The translations under genes and the position numbers were made by a program. Below are positions 1 through 8,325 of a stretch of DNA of 23,254 bases, piece after piece. The DNA lies in NCBI GenBank assembly GCA_043729515.1, contig JAYTLK010000246.1, positions 1-23,254 on the forward strand. The letters run 5' to 3'. The first letter of the stretch is position 1; each line of letters opens with the position of its first letter. The notes under the pieces were generated by a model, which worked only from the letters and a program-made list of their open reading frames with translations, did no database searches and had not been told where the DNA came from. The DNA comes from JANXSS01 sp043729515. Its GTDB lineage: Bacteria > Pseudomonadota > Gammaproteobacteria > Burkholderiales > Burkholderiaceae_D.

Positions 1-860
1 CAACTGATCCACCATCACGTTGATGGTGTTCTTCAATTCCAGGATCTCGCCTTTCGCATCGGCCGTGATCTTCTTCGACAGGTCGCCATTGGCAACAGCC
101 GTCGTTACGTCGGCGATATTGCGCACCTGACCGGTCAGGTTGCCTGCCATCGAATTCACCGAGTCGGTCAGATCCTTCCAGGTGCCGCCCACCCCCTTGA
201 CCTGCGCCTGGCCACCGAGTTTTCCTTCGGTGCCGACTTCGCGCGCCACCCGCGTCACTTCGGACGCAAAGGATGACAACTGATCCACCATCACGTTGAT
301 GGTGTCCTTCAGCTGCAGGATTTCACCCTTGGCGTCGGCGGCGATTTTTTTCGACAGGTCGCCGTTTGCCACCGCCGTGGTCACCTCTGCGATGTTGCGT
401 ACCTGGCCCGTCAGGTTCGAGGCCATGAAGTTCACGTTGTCGGTCAGGTCCTTCCAGGTGCCGCCCACGCCCGGCACATAAGCCTGGCCACCCAATTTGC
501 CTTCGGTACCCACTTCCCGCGCAACCCGCGTGACCTCGGAGGCGAAGGAGCGCAGCTGGTCGACCATGGTGTTGATGGTGTCCTTCAATTGCAGGATCTC
601 GCCGCGCACGTCGACCGTGATCTTCTTCGACAAGTCGCCGTTGGCAACTGCGGTGGTCACATCGGCGATGTTGCGTACCTGGGAAGTGAGGTTACCGGCC
701 ATCGAGTTGACCGAGTCGGTCAAGTCTTTCCAGGTGCCAGCCACGCCCGGCACGTTCGCCTGGCCACCCAATTTGCCTTCGGTGCCGACTTCGCGTGCCA
801 CCCGGGTTACTTCGGAGGCAAACGAGGAAAGTTGGCTCACCATCGTGTTGGCAGTGGTCG
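1..860 (-). repeat. Tandem 276-bp coding repeat (HAMP units)
   Basis: Within the kinase gene, 276-bp units repeat head to tail. For example the 28 bases at 1-28 recur almost unchanged at 277-304 and in diverged form near 553. The 92-codon period keeps frame and matches one HAMP-plus-linker unit. The array probably continues past the left edge. Confidence 0.85.
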
Positions 861-1281
861 CCGCGCGCAGGAACTGTCCGCGCAAGCGGCGCCCATCAAC
901 TTCCAGTTCCATCGATTGCGAAAGGTCACCCTTGGCCACGGCGCCGATCACGCGCGCCATTTCCGTGGTCGGACGTACCAGGTCGTCGATCAGGGTATTG
1001 ACCGAATTGACGATCGTGCCCCAGCCGCCGGCGGCATTGGCAGGAATTGCGCGCTGCAGCAAGCGACCCTCGCGGCCCACGACACGGCTCACGCTCACGA
1101 TCTCGTTGGCCATTCGGTCGCTGTTGTCGATGATCTCATTCAAGGTGTCGGCGATCTTTCCTTCCAGTCCGGTCAGGTCGGACGGCATGCGCACTGAAAA
1201 ATCGCCTTTTTTCAACGCCGTCAGCGCCGCCAGCAACATTTTCGTATCGAGCGAATCCGGCAGATCGGTGATCGTGTTCAT
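1..1281 (-). CDS. HAMP-array sensor (hybrid) histidine kinase, N-terminal part, runs off left edge
   Basis: The minus frame is open from about 1311 to the left edge, so only the first ~427 residues are present and the kinase core lies outside. The product begins MNTITDLPDSLDTKMLLAAL, then LKKGDFSVRMP, which is typical of large soluble kinases with many tandem HAMP domains. From about residue 145 a 92-residue unit repeats (SSFASEVTRVAREVG, EGKLGGQA, GTWKDLTDSVN, ANGDLSKKI), and three units are visible. No membrane segment is seen, so the protein is probably cytoplasmic. I chose the ATG at 1281 because AAGGA lies 7 nt upstream; the in-frame ATG at 1311 is an alternative with a poorer site. The gene is divergent from the REC-kinase-REC gene at 1554, suggesting a shared phosphorelay. 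The kinase catalytic domain and C-terminal receivers are inferred from the family, not seen. Confidence 0.88.
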   Translation of the reverse strand, partial: MNTITDLPDSLDTKMLLAALTALKKGDFSVRMPSDLTGLEGKIADTLNEIIDNSDRMANEIVSVSRVVGREGRLLQRAIPANAAGGWGTIVNSVNTLIDDLVRPTTEMARVIGAVAKGDLSQSMELEVDGRRLRGQFLRAATTANTMVSQLSSFASEVTRVAREVGTEGKLGGQANVPGVAGTWKDLTDSVNSMAGNLTSQVRNIADVTTAVANGDLSKKITVDVRGEILQLKDTINTMVDQLRSFASEVTRVAREVGTEGKLGGQAYVPGVGGTWKDLTDNVNFMASNLTGQVRNIAEVTTAVANGDLSKKIAADAKGEILQLKDTINVMVDQLSSFASEVTRVAREVGTEGKLGGQAQVKGVGGTWKDLTDSVNSMAGNLTGQVRNIADVTTAVANGDLSKKITADAKGEILELKNTINVMVDQL

Positions 1282-1553
1282 GACGTTTTCCTTGACTGAA
1301 ATTTTTGACATTCTCGTATGCGATTGATACCCTTGCAAGTGCTAGTTGCCAATAATCCAGAATAAATAAAGGCAGGCTTTTCCGTCGGTACACGCCCGGA
1401 AAAAGCGATACGAAGCAAGACAAAGCGATGTTTCTAGTTGGAATTAATCTCCTTTTCGTTGCAGCGCGCCTGGTGCCGGATGCTACAGTGCGGTGCGCGA
1501 CCTTTCCGACTGCTTGAGAACTTTCTTTCCCCTGACCTGTTTATCCCGCCATC
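1282..1553. promoter_or_regulatory. Divergent intergenic region between two signalling genes
   Basis: This 270-bp spacer should hold both promoters. On the plus strand, TGCTACAGT at 1481-1489 resembles an extended -10 box. A TTGCAG at 1459-1464 is a possible -35, but the 19-bp spacing is long. No clear promoter was found for the minus-strand gene. No further reading frame is supported. Confidence 0.35.
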
Positions 1554-3158
1554 GTGACGACGCCAGAAGATCCGAAAATATTGGTCGTCAACGATGACCC
1601 TGCCAGCCTGCTTGCCTTAACGAGCTTGCTGTCGCAGTGGGTCAGCGACAATCCATATGAAATCGTCACCGCACGCTCGGGCGAAGAAGCGCTGCGGTGC
1701 GTGCTGCAGGATGACTTTGCCATGATCCTGCTGGATGTGAACATGCCCGGCATGGATGGATTCGAAACGGCGGAAGCAATCCATGCCCGGCCGCGCTCGT
1801 CGGCAATTCCAATCATCTTCATCACGGCTTATCACGCCGATGAAATGAACCGGCTGAAGGGGTATCAGAAAGGCGCGGCGGATTACCTTTTCACGCCGAT
1901 CATTCCACAGGTGCTGCAGGCCAAGGTGACGGTATTCGTGGCGCTGGCGAAAAAAAATCTGGAATTGCGCCAGCAGGCGGCGAAGCTGAATCAGCGCACT
2001 GACGAATTGATCGCGACCAACGCGCGGCTCAGTGTGGAAATCAAGGAGCGCCGCCAGGCGGTCCAGGAAAACAAGGCCAAGGATGACTTCCTGGCCATGC
2101 TCGGCCATGAACTGCGCAATCCGCTCAATGCCATCAACAGCGCCGTCGCGGTGATCGGCTTCGACTCGATCAGTGCCGAGAGTGCAGCCCGCGCACGCAG
2201 CATCATCGCCCGCCAGAGCCAGCACCTGAGCCGCATCGTCGACGACCTGCTGGACTTGAGCCGCGTGATGTCCGGCAAGATCATGCTGAGCCGCCAGTCG
2301 CTGGAATTGGGCGGCATGGTGACCAACTGTATCGACACCCTGAAAACCACCGGTCGTACCATCGATTACACGATTGACCTCGATGCCACGCTGGCCTGGA
2401 TCGATGCCGACCCGACCCGTATCGAGCAGATCGTCACCAATCTGCTCGACAATGCATTGAAATACACGCCGGCCGGTGGCACCATCCGAGTCGAGGCCCG
2501 GTGTGACGACGACGGTGCGGTGCTGACGGTGCGCGACTCCGGCGTCGGCATCGGTGCCGACCTGCTGCCGCATGTGTTCGATGTGTTCGTGCAGGGCGAA
2601 AGCTCGCTCGACCGGGCGCAGGGCGGGCTCGGCATTGGCCTGGCACTGGTACGGCAGCTGATCGAACTGCACGGCGGAACCATTGAAGCGGAAAGCGACG
2701 GCCCCGGGGAGGGCAGCACCTTCACGATCCGTCTGCCGGCAATCGATGGCCCGGCAGCAGTTGCCGTGCCTGCCACTGGTCCGATCGACGTCGGTGCCTT
2801 CCGTATCCTTCTCATTGAAGACAATGAGGATGGCCGCGAGATGATGGCCGCCATGTTGCAGCAGTACGACCACACCGTACTGGAAGCCGCCGATGGTATC
2901 GAGGGCCTGCGGGTGGCTGCAGCCACGTTGCCCGACATCGCCCTGATCGACATCGGTTTGCCGAGCATCGACGGCTATGAAGTGGCACGGCGCATGCGCG
3001 CCGATCCGGCCACCGCCGACATCCGCCTGGTGGCGCTGACCGGCTACGGCCTTGCTGAAGATCAACAACGCGCCATCGAAGCCGGCTTCGACCTGCACCT
3101 GGTCAAGCCGGTCAATTTTGATGCGCTGATGGCGGCGATTGGCAGCTGCAAGCGGTAG
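1554..3158 (+). CDS. REC-histidine kinase-REC hybrid signalling protein
   Basis: The 534-aa soluble protein has a receiver domain at about 8-130 (acidic pair D14/D15, phosphoacceptor D61 in LLDVNMPGMDG), a coiled linker at 135-175, and a HisKA domain with H185 in GHELRNPLNAI. The HATPase domain has an N box (NLLDNALKYT, ~296-305) and G boxes (DSGVGIG ~328; GGLGIGLAL ~357). A second receiver spans ~417-530 (D466 in LIDIGLP, K518 in LVKP). In the first receiver the usual Lys-Pro is Thr-Pro (YLFTP, ~111-115). The start is a GTG at 1554 with no good ribosome site; an in-frame stop at 1533 limits the choice. No sensor or membrane segment is present, so input probably arrives by phosphotransfer, perhaps from the divergent HAMP kinase. 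The output partner is unknown. Confidence 0.9.
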   Translation: MTTPEDPKILVVNDDPASLLALTSLLSQWVSDNPYEIVTARSGEEALRCVLQDDFAMILLDVNMPGMDGFETAEAIHARPRSSAIPIIFITAYHADEMNRLKGYQKGAADYLFTPIIPQVLQAKVTVFVALAKKNLELRQQAAKLNQRTDELIATNARLSVEIKERRQAVQENKAKDDFLAMLGHELRNPLNAINSAVAVIGFDSISAESAARARSIIARQSQHLSRIVDDLLDLSRVMSGKIMLSRQSLELGGMVTNCIDTLKTTGRTIDYTIDLDATLAWIDADPTRIEQIVTNLLDNALKYTPAGGTIRVEARCDDDGAVLTVRDSGVGIGADLLPHVFDVFVQGESSLDRAQGGLGIGLALVRQLIELHGGTIEAESDGPGEGSTFTIRLPAIDGPAAVAVPATGPIDVGAFRILLIEDNEDGREMMAAMLQQYDHTVLEAADGIEGLRVAAATLPDIALIDIGLPSIDGYEVARRMRADPATADIRLVALTGYGLAEDQQRAIEAGFDLHLVKPVNFDALMAAIGSCKR

Positions 3159-3224
3159 AGCATCCGCTGCTAGCGGCGGGCGATCTGATGCGTGTCATGA
3201 CAGGAGAGCTGCGGATGGTCGAAA

Positions 3225-3273
3225 CTGCGTCGGTGGGGCTGCGTCGGTAGTGCCGCGCCGGTAGTGCCGCGCC
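3225..3273. repeat. Short 14-bp tandem repeat (minisatellite)
   Basis: About 3.5 copies of a degenerate 14-bp unit start at 3225, 3239, 3253 and 3267. The 14-mer GGTAGTGCCGCGCC at 3246-3259 is repeated exactly at 3260-3273. It is non-coding and lies between the hybrid kinase gene and the glycosyltransferase gene. Confidence 0.75.
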
Positions 3274-3328
3274 TACGGTACTGCGTTCATTAAAAGGAAG
3301 CTTTACCATTCGTAATTTTTCGGACTGA

Positions 3329-3359
3329 TTGCAGCTGTGCATGTAACATACTGTATATT
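3329..3359 (+). promoter_or_regulatory. Possible promoter of the glycosyltransferase gene
   Basis: TTGCAG at 3329-3334 could be a -35 box. TATATT at 3354-3359 could be a -10 box at a long 19-bp spacing. This is the only AT-rich stretch in the 243-bp gap before the gene at 3402. Confidence 0.3.
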
Positions 3360-3401
3360 TTATCAATAAGGTCGGTGCGCTCGGCGCAATGACATTGCGC
3401 G

Positions 3402-5120
3402 ATGACAAGCCCGTCAACTCACCCGCTCGATACCGTCAGTACCCTGACCGCAGCCAGCCAGACTGCCCGTTCAGCACGCCTGGGTGGCCTGCTTTCCCTG
3501 GCACCCTTCCTGTTGCTGACGTTTGCCTTCATCTTTGCCGGGCTGACCGGTCACGAGCCATGGAAGGCAGACGAAGCGTATATCTTCGGAATCATTCACA
3601 GCATCCTTGACGATGACAGCTGGCTGGTGCCGATGCTGGCCGGTGAACCGTTCATGGAAAAACCCCCGCTCTATGCCTGGTGCGCCGCGCTGCTGGCCAG
3701 GGCGCTGGGTGGCCTGCTTGCCGAACCGGATGCGGCGCGCCTGGTGTCCGGCTGCTTCATGGCAGCCACGTGTGGCGCCGTCGCAATGGCGGCGCGCAAC
3801 TGGTGGGGACGGGGACTGGGCCGATTCACGCCAGTGATGCTCATTGCCTGCCTGGGTCTGACGGTGCAGTCACACATGATGATGCCTGACGTGCCTTTGC
3901 TGACAGGATTCGCTTTGGGCGCCTGGGCGTTTTCGATCATGCTGACGAAACCGGGTCCCGGCGGATTCCTTCTTGGCGTGGGAGCAGGCATCGGCTTTCT
4001 GTCGAAGGGCTTGCTGGGGCCCGGTATTCTCGGCCTCACTGCGCTGGCATTGCCGCTCCTGTTCGTTCAATGGCGTAGCCGGCGCTACGCAGCAGGCCTG
4101 GCAAATGCGTTCTTCATCGCAATCCCGATGGTGACGGTCTGGCCAGCGCTGCTGTACCTCCGTTCCCCGGTGCTGTTCCAGGAATGGTTCTGGGACAATA
4201 ATTTCGGCCGCTTCTTTGGTTTTTCAGCAGTCAGTCACGGCACCGAACATATCGAAAATTTTTGGGTACACACGCTGCCGTGGTTCACTTTTCCTGCCCT
4301 GCCGCTGGCAATGCTGGTGGTCTGGCGGCGCTGGCGGGACATCGGCACGCATGCCGGGCTGCAATGCGGGTTGGTAATGACCTGCATCACGCTGCTGGTG
4401 CTGTCGACCTCGGCATCCATGCGCGCGGTGTATGCAATGCCGCTGCTGGTGCCGCTGGCCATTCTCGCAACGCCATCGGTGCGCATGCTGCATGTGACAA
4501 CCGGCCGGGTCTGGATTACCGGCAGCATGCTCGTCTTCGGCGCTTTTGGCGCGGTCATCTGGAGCGTCTGGTCAATCATGATGGCGACCAATGCACCGCC
4601 CCAGTGGCGCTGGCTGACCCGCCTGTTGCCCGCGGATTTCACTCCTGACCTGCAGCCGGCGCCGGTTCTGGTAGCCATTGCCGTCAGCATCGCTGCCGGC
4701 ATTCTTGCATGTCGTTCCCGATGGTTGCCCGCACATGGCCGGCCGTTGCTGGCATGGACCGCCGGGCTGGCGCTGGTCTGGACGCTGCTCTCGACGCTGT
4801 GGATGCCCTGGCTCGATTACGGCAAGAGTTATCGCGTCGTGTTTGGCAACATTCCGTGGCCGACCAGCAATCGTTGCATCGCCAGCATCAATCTCGGGGA
4901 AAGCGAACGCGCCATGCTGGACTACTACACGGATCGCGTCACCGAACGTCAGGAAATCGGCGCTGGTCGGGACTGTGATCTGCTGCTGCTGCAAGGTTAT
5001 GCAGCTACCGGCATCAATGGCGTCGATCTGGCGAAATGGGATCTGGCCTGGACCGGTGCACGGCCCGGCGACACCTGGCAGCAGTTCTGGTTGTTCCGCG
5101 AAAAGCACTTGGCTCGCTGA
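3402..5120 (+). CDS. ArnT/PMT-type (GT-C fold) membrane glycosyltransferase
   Basis: The 572-aa polytopic inner-membrane protein resembles the ArnT / dolichyl-phosphate-mannose mannosyltransferase superfamily, which transfers sugars from polyprenyl-phosphate donors to lipid A or proteins at the periplasmic face. A first TM segment (~29-48) is followed by a periplasmic loop with the acidic pair in PWKADEAY (D57, E58), the catalytic-loop signature of GT-C enzymes. MEKPPLYAW at ~85-93 matches the conserved KPPL(Y/F)YW motif. PDVPL at ~162-166 carries a second conserved acidic site. About ten further hydrophobic helices and a soluble C-terminal tail (~475-572) follow. No obvious lipid A or aminoarabinose genes are nearby, so acceptor and sugar cannot be named. 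The ATG at 3402 has no strong ribosome site; no better start was seen. Confidence 0.85.
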   Translation: MTSPSTHPLDTVSTLTAASQTARSARLGGLLSLAPFLLLTFAFIFAGLTGHEPWKADEAYIFGIIHSILDDDSWLVPMLAGEPFMEKPPLYAWCAALLARALGGLLAEPDAARLVSGCFMAATCGAVAMAARNWWGRGLGRFTPVMLIACLGLTVQSHMMMPDVPLLTGFALGAWAFSIMLTKPGPGGFLLGVGAGIGFLSKGLLGPGILGLTALALPLLFVQWRSRRYAAGLANAFFIAIPMVTVWPALLYLRSPVLFQEWFWDNNFGRFFGFSAVSHGTEHIENFWVHTLPWFTFPALPLAMLVVWRRWRDIGTHAGLQCGLVMTCITLLVLSTSASMRAVYAMPLLVPLAILATPSVRMLHVTTGRVWITGSMLVFGAFGAVIWSVWSIMMATNAPPQWRWLTRLLPADFTPDLQPAPVLVAIAVSIAAGILACRSRWLPAHGRPLLAWTAGLALVWTLLSTLWMPWLDYGKSYRVVFGNIPWPTSNRCIASINLGESERAMLDYYTDRVTERQEIGAGRDCDLLLLQGYAATGINGVDLAKWDLAWTGARPGDTWQQFWLFREKHLAR

Positions 5121-5208
5121 GGCTTGCTGAAGCCTACTGCGACGCGGTGAGACCCGCAGAGAGCCGCTTGGGCCCGCTGAGGACTGCTGAGGGCCTGTAG
5201 AGGCCGGT
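5119..5208. repeat. GCTGA-rich palindromic spacer, possible transcription end region
   Basis: The spacer between two convergent genes carries GGCTT-gctg-AAGCC just after the stop of the glycosyltransferase gene, and GGCCT-gtaga-GGCC near 5193-5206. Motifs GCTGAGG and GCTGA recur several times. The hairpins could end transcription from both sides, but neither has a U-tract. Confidence 0.4.
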
Positions 5209-5772
5209 CTAGATGCAAGTAATGCGCGCCCCTGCTGGAGGTGCGAAGTCAGCAACCGTATCGATCAGTCCTGCCTGCAATGCCGCTTCGGCCGTCAGAT
5301 GCAGGTCGGCATGGGCATGCACCGCCCACTGCGCATCGGTCAATTGCACGAAGCGGCGCAGGATCGATTCGGTGCGACGGTCATCGGCTTTCAGGCCCTC
5401 GGCGATGATCTGAAGCGCCTCCGGCCCGGCGCCGCCGGGTGGCGAGGCATGCGACTTGTGGAGCATGAAGCGCGCCGTCGGGCTGGCAACACGTTGTCGT
5501 CCGGCCAAGAAGACCGTTACCGCGATCGAGGCCACTGCGCCCGCGTTGTAGGTGATGAAACGGACCGGCAGGTTCGCCAAAAAATTGTAAAGACAAATTC
5601 CATCGCTGATGTATCCGCCATGCGACTGCAGCAGCAGGTGTGCCGTCGTCACGCCGTCAATTCTCATGGAGGCGGCTGCCGCAAATACCCGCTGCACCAT
5701 GTCGCTGTTGACATCGCCGGACAAGGTGTAATACGCAGCACTTTCTCGCACCCCGGTGTCTTGTCGTCCCAT
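5209..5772 (-). CDS. ClpP-like serine protease (S14 family), stand-alone
   Basis: From the ATG at 5772 (GGAG 8 nt upstream) the product is 187 aa. It shows the ClpP/crotonase-fold core: LQSHGGYISDGICLYNFL (~49-64, oxyanion-side GG), then GAVASIAVTVFLAG with the probable nucleophile Ser82, then FMLHKSH with probable His105. A C-terminal LTAEAALQAGLID matches the usual ClpP tail helix. The third triad residue is not certain. The frame stays open upstream to 5934, but that part lacks family similarity. Stand-alone ClpP-like proteins without a Clp ATPase neighbour are common in proteobacteria and their substrates are unknown. It is divergent from the GGDEF/EAL gene and convergent with the glycosyltransferase gene. 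No signal peptide was seen, so it is likely cytoplasmic. Confidence 0.85.
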   Translation of the reverse strand: MGRQDTGVRESAAYYTLSGDVNSDMVQRVFAAAASMRIDGVTTAHLLLQSHGGYISDGICLYNFLANLPVRFITYNAGAVASIAVTVFLAGRQRVASPTARFMLHKSHASPPGGAGPEALQIIAEGLKADDRRTESILRRFVQLTDAQWAVHAHADLHLTAEAALQAGLIDTVADFAPPAGARITCI

Positions 5773-6021
5773 CAGTATCTCTCCTATGTGCTCGCTTCGG
5801 CGGTCACCAGCATGCCTCCCCAGACCGGCAATTGATTCTGAACAACTGGGCGCTTGTTCCGGGCCGCGTTGCAAATCCGTCTGGCCCGTTGGAACGCGCC
5901 ACGAGACAATCCGCCCAGGAAAAAATCCAAACAACTACTAAATACATTACGCAATATCACACGTGATGTCGATGCACCTGCCATTCTTATAGACGCTCAT
6001 CTCCATGGCAGAGGACCCGCG
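5773..6021. other. Divergent spacer between ClpP-like and GGDEF-EAL genes
   Basis: This 249-bp region must hold the promoters of both flanking genes. It includes an AT-rich stretch at about 5920-5990, with TTATAGAC near 5986 as a possible -10 box. The plus frame of the downstream gene is open through it (an ATG at 5854), but its content looks non-coding. Confidence 0.3.
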
Positions 6022-8106
6022 ATGCACAGTAACGATACCGAAATCCGCATGCTGAAGGCCCTCGAAGCAGCGCAGTTGGCTGTGTGGGATTCGTCGATCG
6101 TCAATGACACCGTCGTTGACGGCGATGTTTTCTGGAGCGCTTCCGGCCCGCCTCTGTTGGGCATGGCGCCAGTGCCGCTGACGCAACCCTACCGCCATTT
6201 TCTGGAACACCTCCATCCGGAGGACCGGGCACCGATCGTCGCTGCCATGCAGACTGCCATTGTCGGTTCGGGACGCTACGCGATCGAGTATCGGGTAATC
6301 TGGCCGGATGGCAGCCAGCACTGGCTCGCCGCCCGGGCCCACATCCTCTACCATCCCGACGGCGTGCCTTCGCGTACTCTGGGCATCGTCTGGGATGTGA
6401 CGGATCGCAAACAGACCGAATTTACCTTGAATGCGCAGCGTGAAATGGCAGACCTGACCCTCGGCTCGATCGGCGATGGCGTGCTGACGACGGATGTTCA
6501 GGGCAGGGTGCAAAGCATCAACCGGGTCGGCCAGCAACTCACCGGGTGGAGCAATGACGATGCTTTTGGTCTGCCGGTCGATCGGGTATTTCGCATCGTC
6601 GATGAAACCAGTGACACGCCGTTCGAGAATCCGGTCTTGAAGTGCCTGCGCCTGAACCAGACGGTGGCGGTCTCGAACCGCAGCGCCCTGATTTCGCGCA
6701 ACGGGCACCGGGTGGCGATCGAGGACACTGCCGCGCCGATCCGAAACGCCGGCGGCGAGACGCTCGGCGCCGTCATCGTTTTCCACGATGTGAGCCATGA
6801 ACGGCAGTTGCGCCATGAATTGTCGTGGCAGGCCTCGCACGATGCCCTGACTGGCCTGATCAACCGACGCGAGTTCGAATTCCAGGTTGCAGCCGCATTG
6901 GCCAGCGCCAAGGCCGATCGCAATACCCATGCACTGCTGTATCTCGATCTCGACCAGTTCAAGATCGTCAATGACACCTGTGGCCATGCGGCCGGCGACG
7001 TGTTGCTTCAACATCTGGCAAACCTGCTGCAGTCCCACATGCGCGACAGCGACGTGCTGGCGCGCTTGGGCGGAGACGAACTCGGCGTCCTGCTGCTCAA
7101 CTGCCCGTTGCGACAGGCGCTGGCACTGGCTGAAAAACTGCGCGAGACCATCAAGGATTACCGCTTCGTCTGGAATCGCAATACCTTCGAGATCGGTGTC
7201 AGCATCGGCCTGGTGGCAGTGGACGAGGACAGCAAGTCCACATCAGACCTCTTGAGTGCGGCCGACCAGGCCTGCTACGTGGCCAAGGAGCAGGGCCGCA
7301 ACCGGGTCCATCAATATCAGGAAACCGACCAGATCCTGGCCAAGCGACATGGCGAAATCCTGTGGGTATCCCGTCTGACAGAAGCATTCGAGAAAGATCG
7401 TTTCACGTTGCTCGTGCAACCCATCGACAGCCTCAACGGCACGACCACTCGGCACGCAGAGGTGCTGCTGCGCCTGCAGGGCGCGGATGGCGTCATGGTG
7501 CTGCCAGGCGCTTTCATCCCCGCCGCCGAACGCTACGACCTGATGATTTCGATTGACCGCTGGGTAATTGAATCTGTCTGTCGACACATGGCCTTGCATC
7601 CGCAGGAAGGCGCACCGGGGGACTCGGTACTGGCGATTAACCTGTCTGGCGTTTCGCTCAACGACGACCAGTTGCATGATTTCGTCATGGCCTGTTTTGC
7701 ACGGCATGGCACGCCACCGGAACGGGTGTGCTTCGAGATCACCGAGACGGCGGCGGTGGCCAACCTGAGCAAGGCACGCGAATTCATGATGCGGCTGCAA
7801 AAATGCGGCGTGAAATTTTCGCTCGATGACTTTGGCAGCGGTTTGTCGTCGTTCGCCTATTTGAAATCCCTGCCAGTCGATTTTTTGAAGATCGACGGCC
7901 TGTTCGTGCGCGACATCGCCACCAACGACATCAACCGGGCGATGGTGTCGGCAATCAACGAAGTCGGCCATGTAATGGGCATCAAGACAATTGCGGAATT
8001 TGTAGAGTCGCCCGAGGTCCTGAGAACCGTGAAAGCGATCGGCATCGACTTTGCGCAAGGCTTCGCCATTAGTCCGCTGCAATTACTGGCCGACTATTAC
8101 GGCTAG
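6022..8106 (+). CDS. PAS-PAS-GGDEF-EAL cyclic-di-GMP signalling protein
   Basis: Starting at the ATG at 6022 (GAGG 8 nt upstream) gives 694 aa without membrane helices. A PAS domain spans ~10-130, ending in the PAC motif GIVWDVTDRKQTE. A second spans ~142-265 (DGVLTTD, NRVGQQLTGW, VIVFHDVSHERQ). The GGDEF domain (~270-430) opens with SHDALTGLINRREFE and has the variant motif GGDEL at 350-354. The RxxD inhibitory site (R341-D344) is kept five residues before it. The EAL domain (~445-690) has EVL at 480-482, INLSG, EITET, LDDFGSG, LKIDG, AEFVES and DFAQGF, so metal-binding and catalytic residues appear present. It is therefore likely a phosphodiesterase whose GGDEF half may be regulatory. The PAS domains should sense a small ligand, redox state or light; no Cys or heme signature is evident. 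Confidence 0.92.
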   Translation: MHSNDTEIRMLKALEAAQLAVWDSSIVNDTVVDGDVFWSASGPPLLGMAPVPLTQPYRHFLEHLHPEDRAPIVAAMQTAIVGSGRYAIEYRVIWPDGSQHWLAARAHILYHPDGVPSRTLGIVWDVTDRKQTEFTLNAQREMADLTLGSIGDGVLTTDVQGRVQSINRVGQQLTGWSNDDAFGLPVDRVFRIVDETSDTPFENPVLKCLRLNQTVAVSNRSALISRNGHRVAIEDTAAPIRNAGGETLGAVIVFHDVSHERQLRHELSWQASHDALTGLINRREFEFQVAAALASAKADRNTHALLYLDLDQFKIVNDTCGHAAGDVLLQHLANLLQSHMRDSDVLARLGGDELGVLLLNCPLRQALALAEKLRETIKDYRFVWNRNTFEIGVSIGLVAVDEDSKSTSDLLSAADQACYVAKEQGRNRVHQYQETDQILAKRHGEILWVSRLTEAFEKDRFTLLVQPIDSLNGTTTRHAEVLLRLQGADGVMVLPGAFIPAAERYDLMISIDRWVIESVCRHMALHPQEGAPGDSVLAINLSGVSLNDDQLHDFVMACFARHGTPPERVCFEITETAAVANLSKAREFMMRLQKCGVKFSLDDFGSGLSSFAYLKSLPVDFLKIDGLFVRDIATNDINRAMVSAINEVGHVMGIKTIAEFVESPEVLRTVKAIGIDFAQGFAISPLQLLADYYG

Positions 8107-8325
8107 CGATCGCATGGCAAGGCGAGATAGATCGCTTAATGCGGAAAGCCTGCGGACTAGAATGAATTCACACGATGTCAGCGGCGCGGCCTGCCCGTAC
8201 AGTCCTGTCAGTTGCATTGTGTCGGCGGCCGGATGGCATCGTGTTTTAGCACCGCATCACGGCATTGCCCGATCACCACAGCAGTAAACCATACGCCAAG
8301 CCAACAACCATCTTGAAGGACCGCC

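Noticed and set aside
1..860. Regular repeats considered as a CRISPR-like array
   Set aside because: The 276-bp period is in frame and encodes HAMP domains; there are no short repeats with unique spacers.
497..1327. 276-codon plus-strand open frame
   Set aside because: It is antisense to the HAMP kinase gene, whose motifs are unmistakable; the repeated sequence simply keeps the opposite frame open.
1617..3098. 493-codon minus-strand open frame
   Set aside because: It is antisense to the REC-kinase-REC gene and has no recognisable domain.
4572..5255. 227-codon minus-strand open frame
   Set aside because: It is antisense to the C-terminal part of the glycosyltransferase gene, with no motif or ribosome site.
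5947..7038. 363-codon minus-strand open frame
   Set aside because: It is antisense to the PAS and GGDEF coding region, with no domain similarity.
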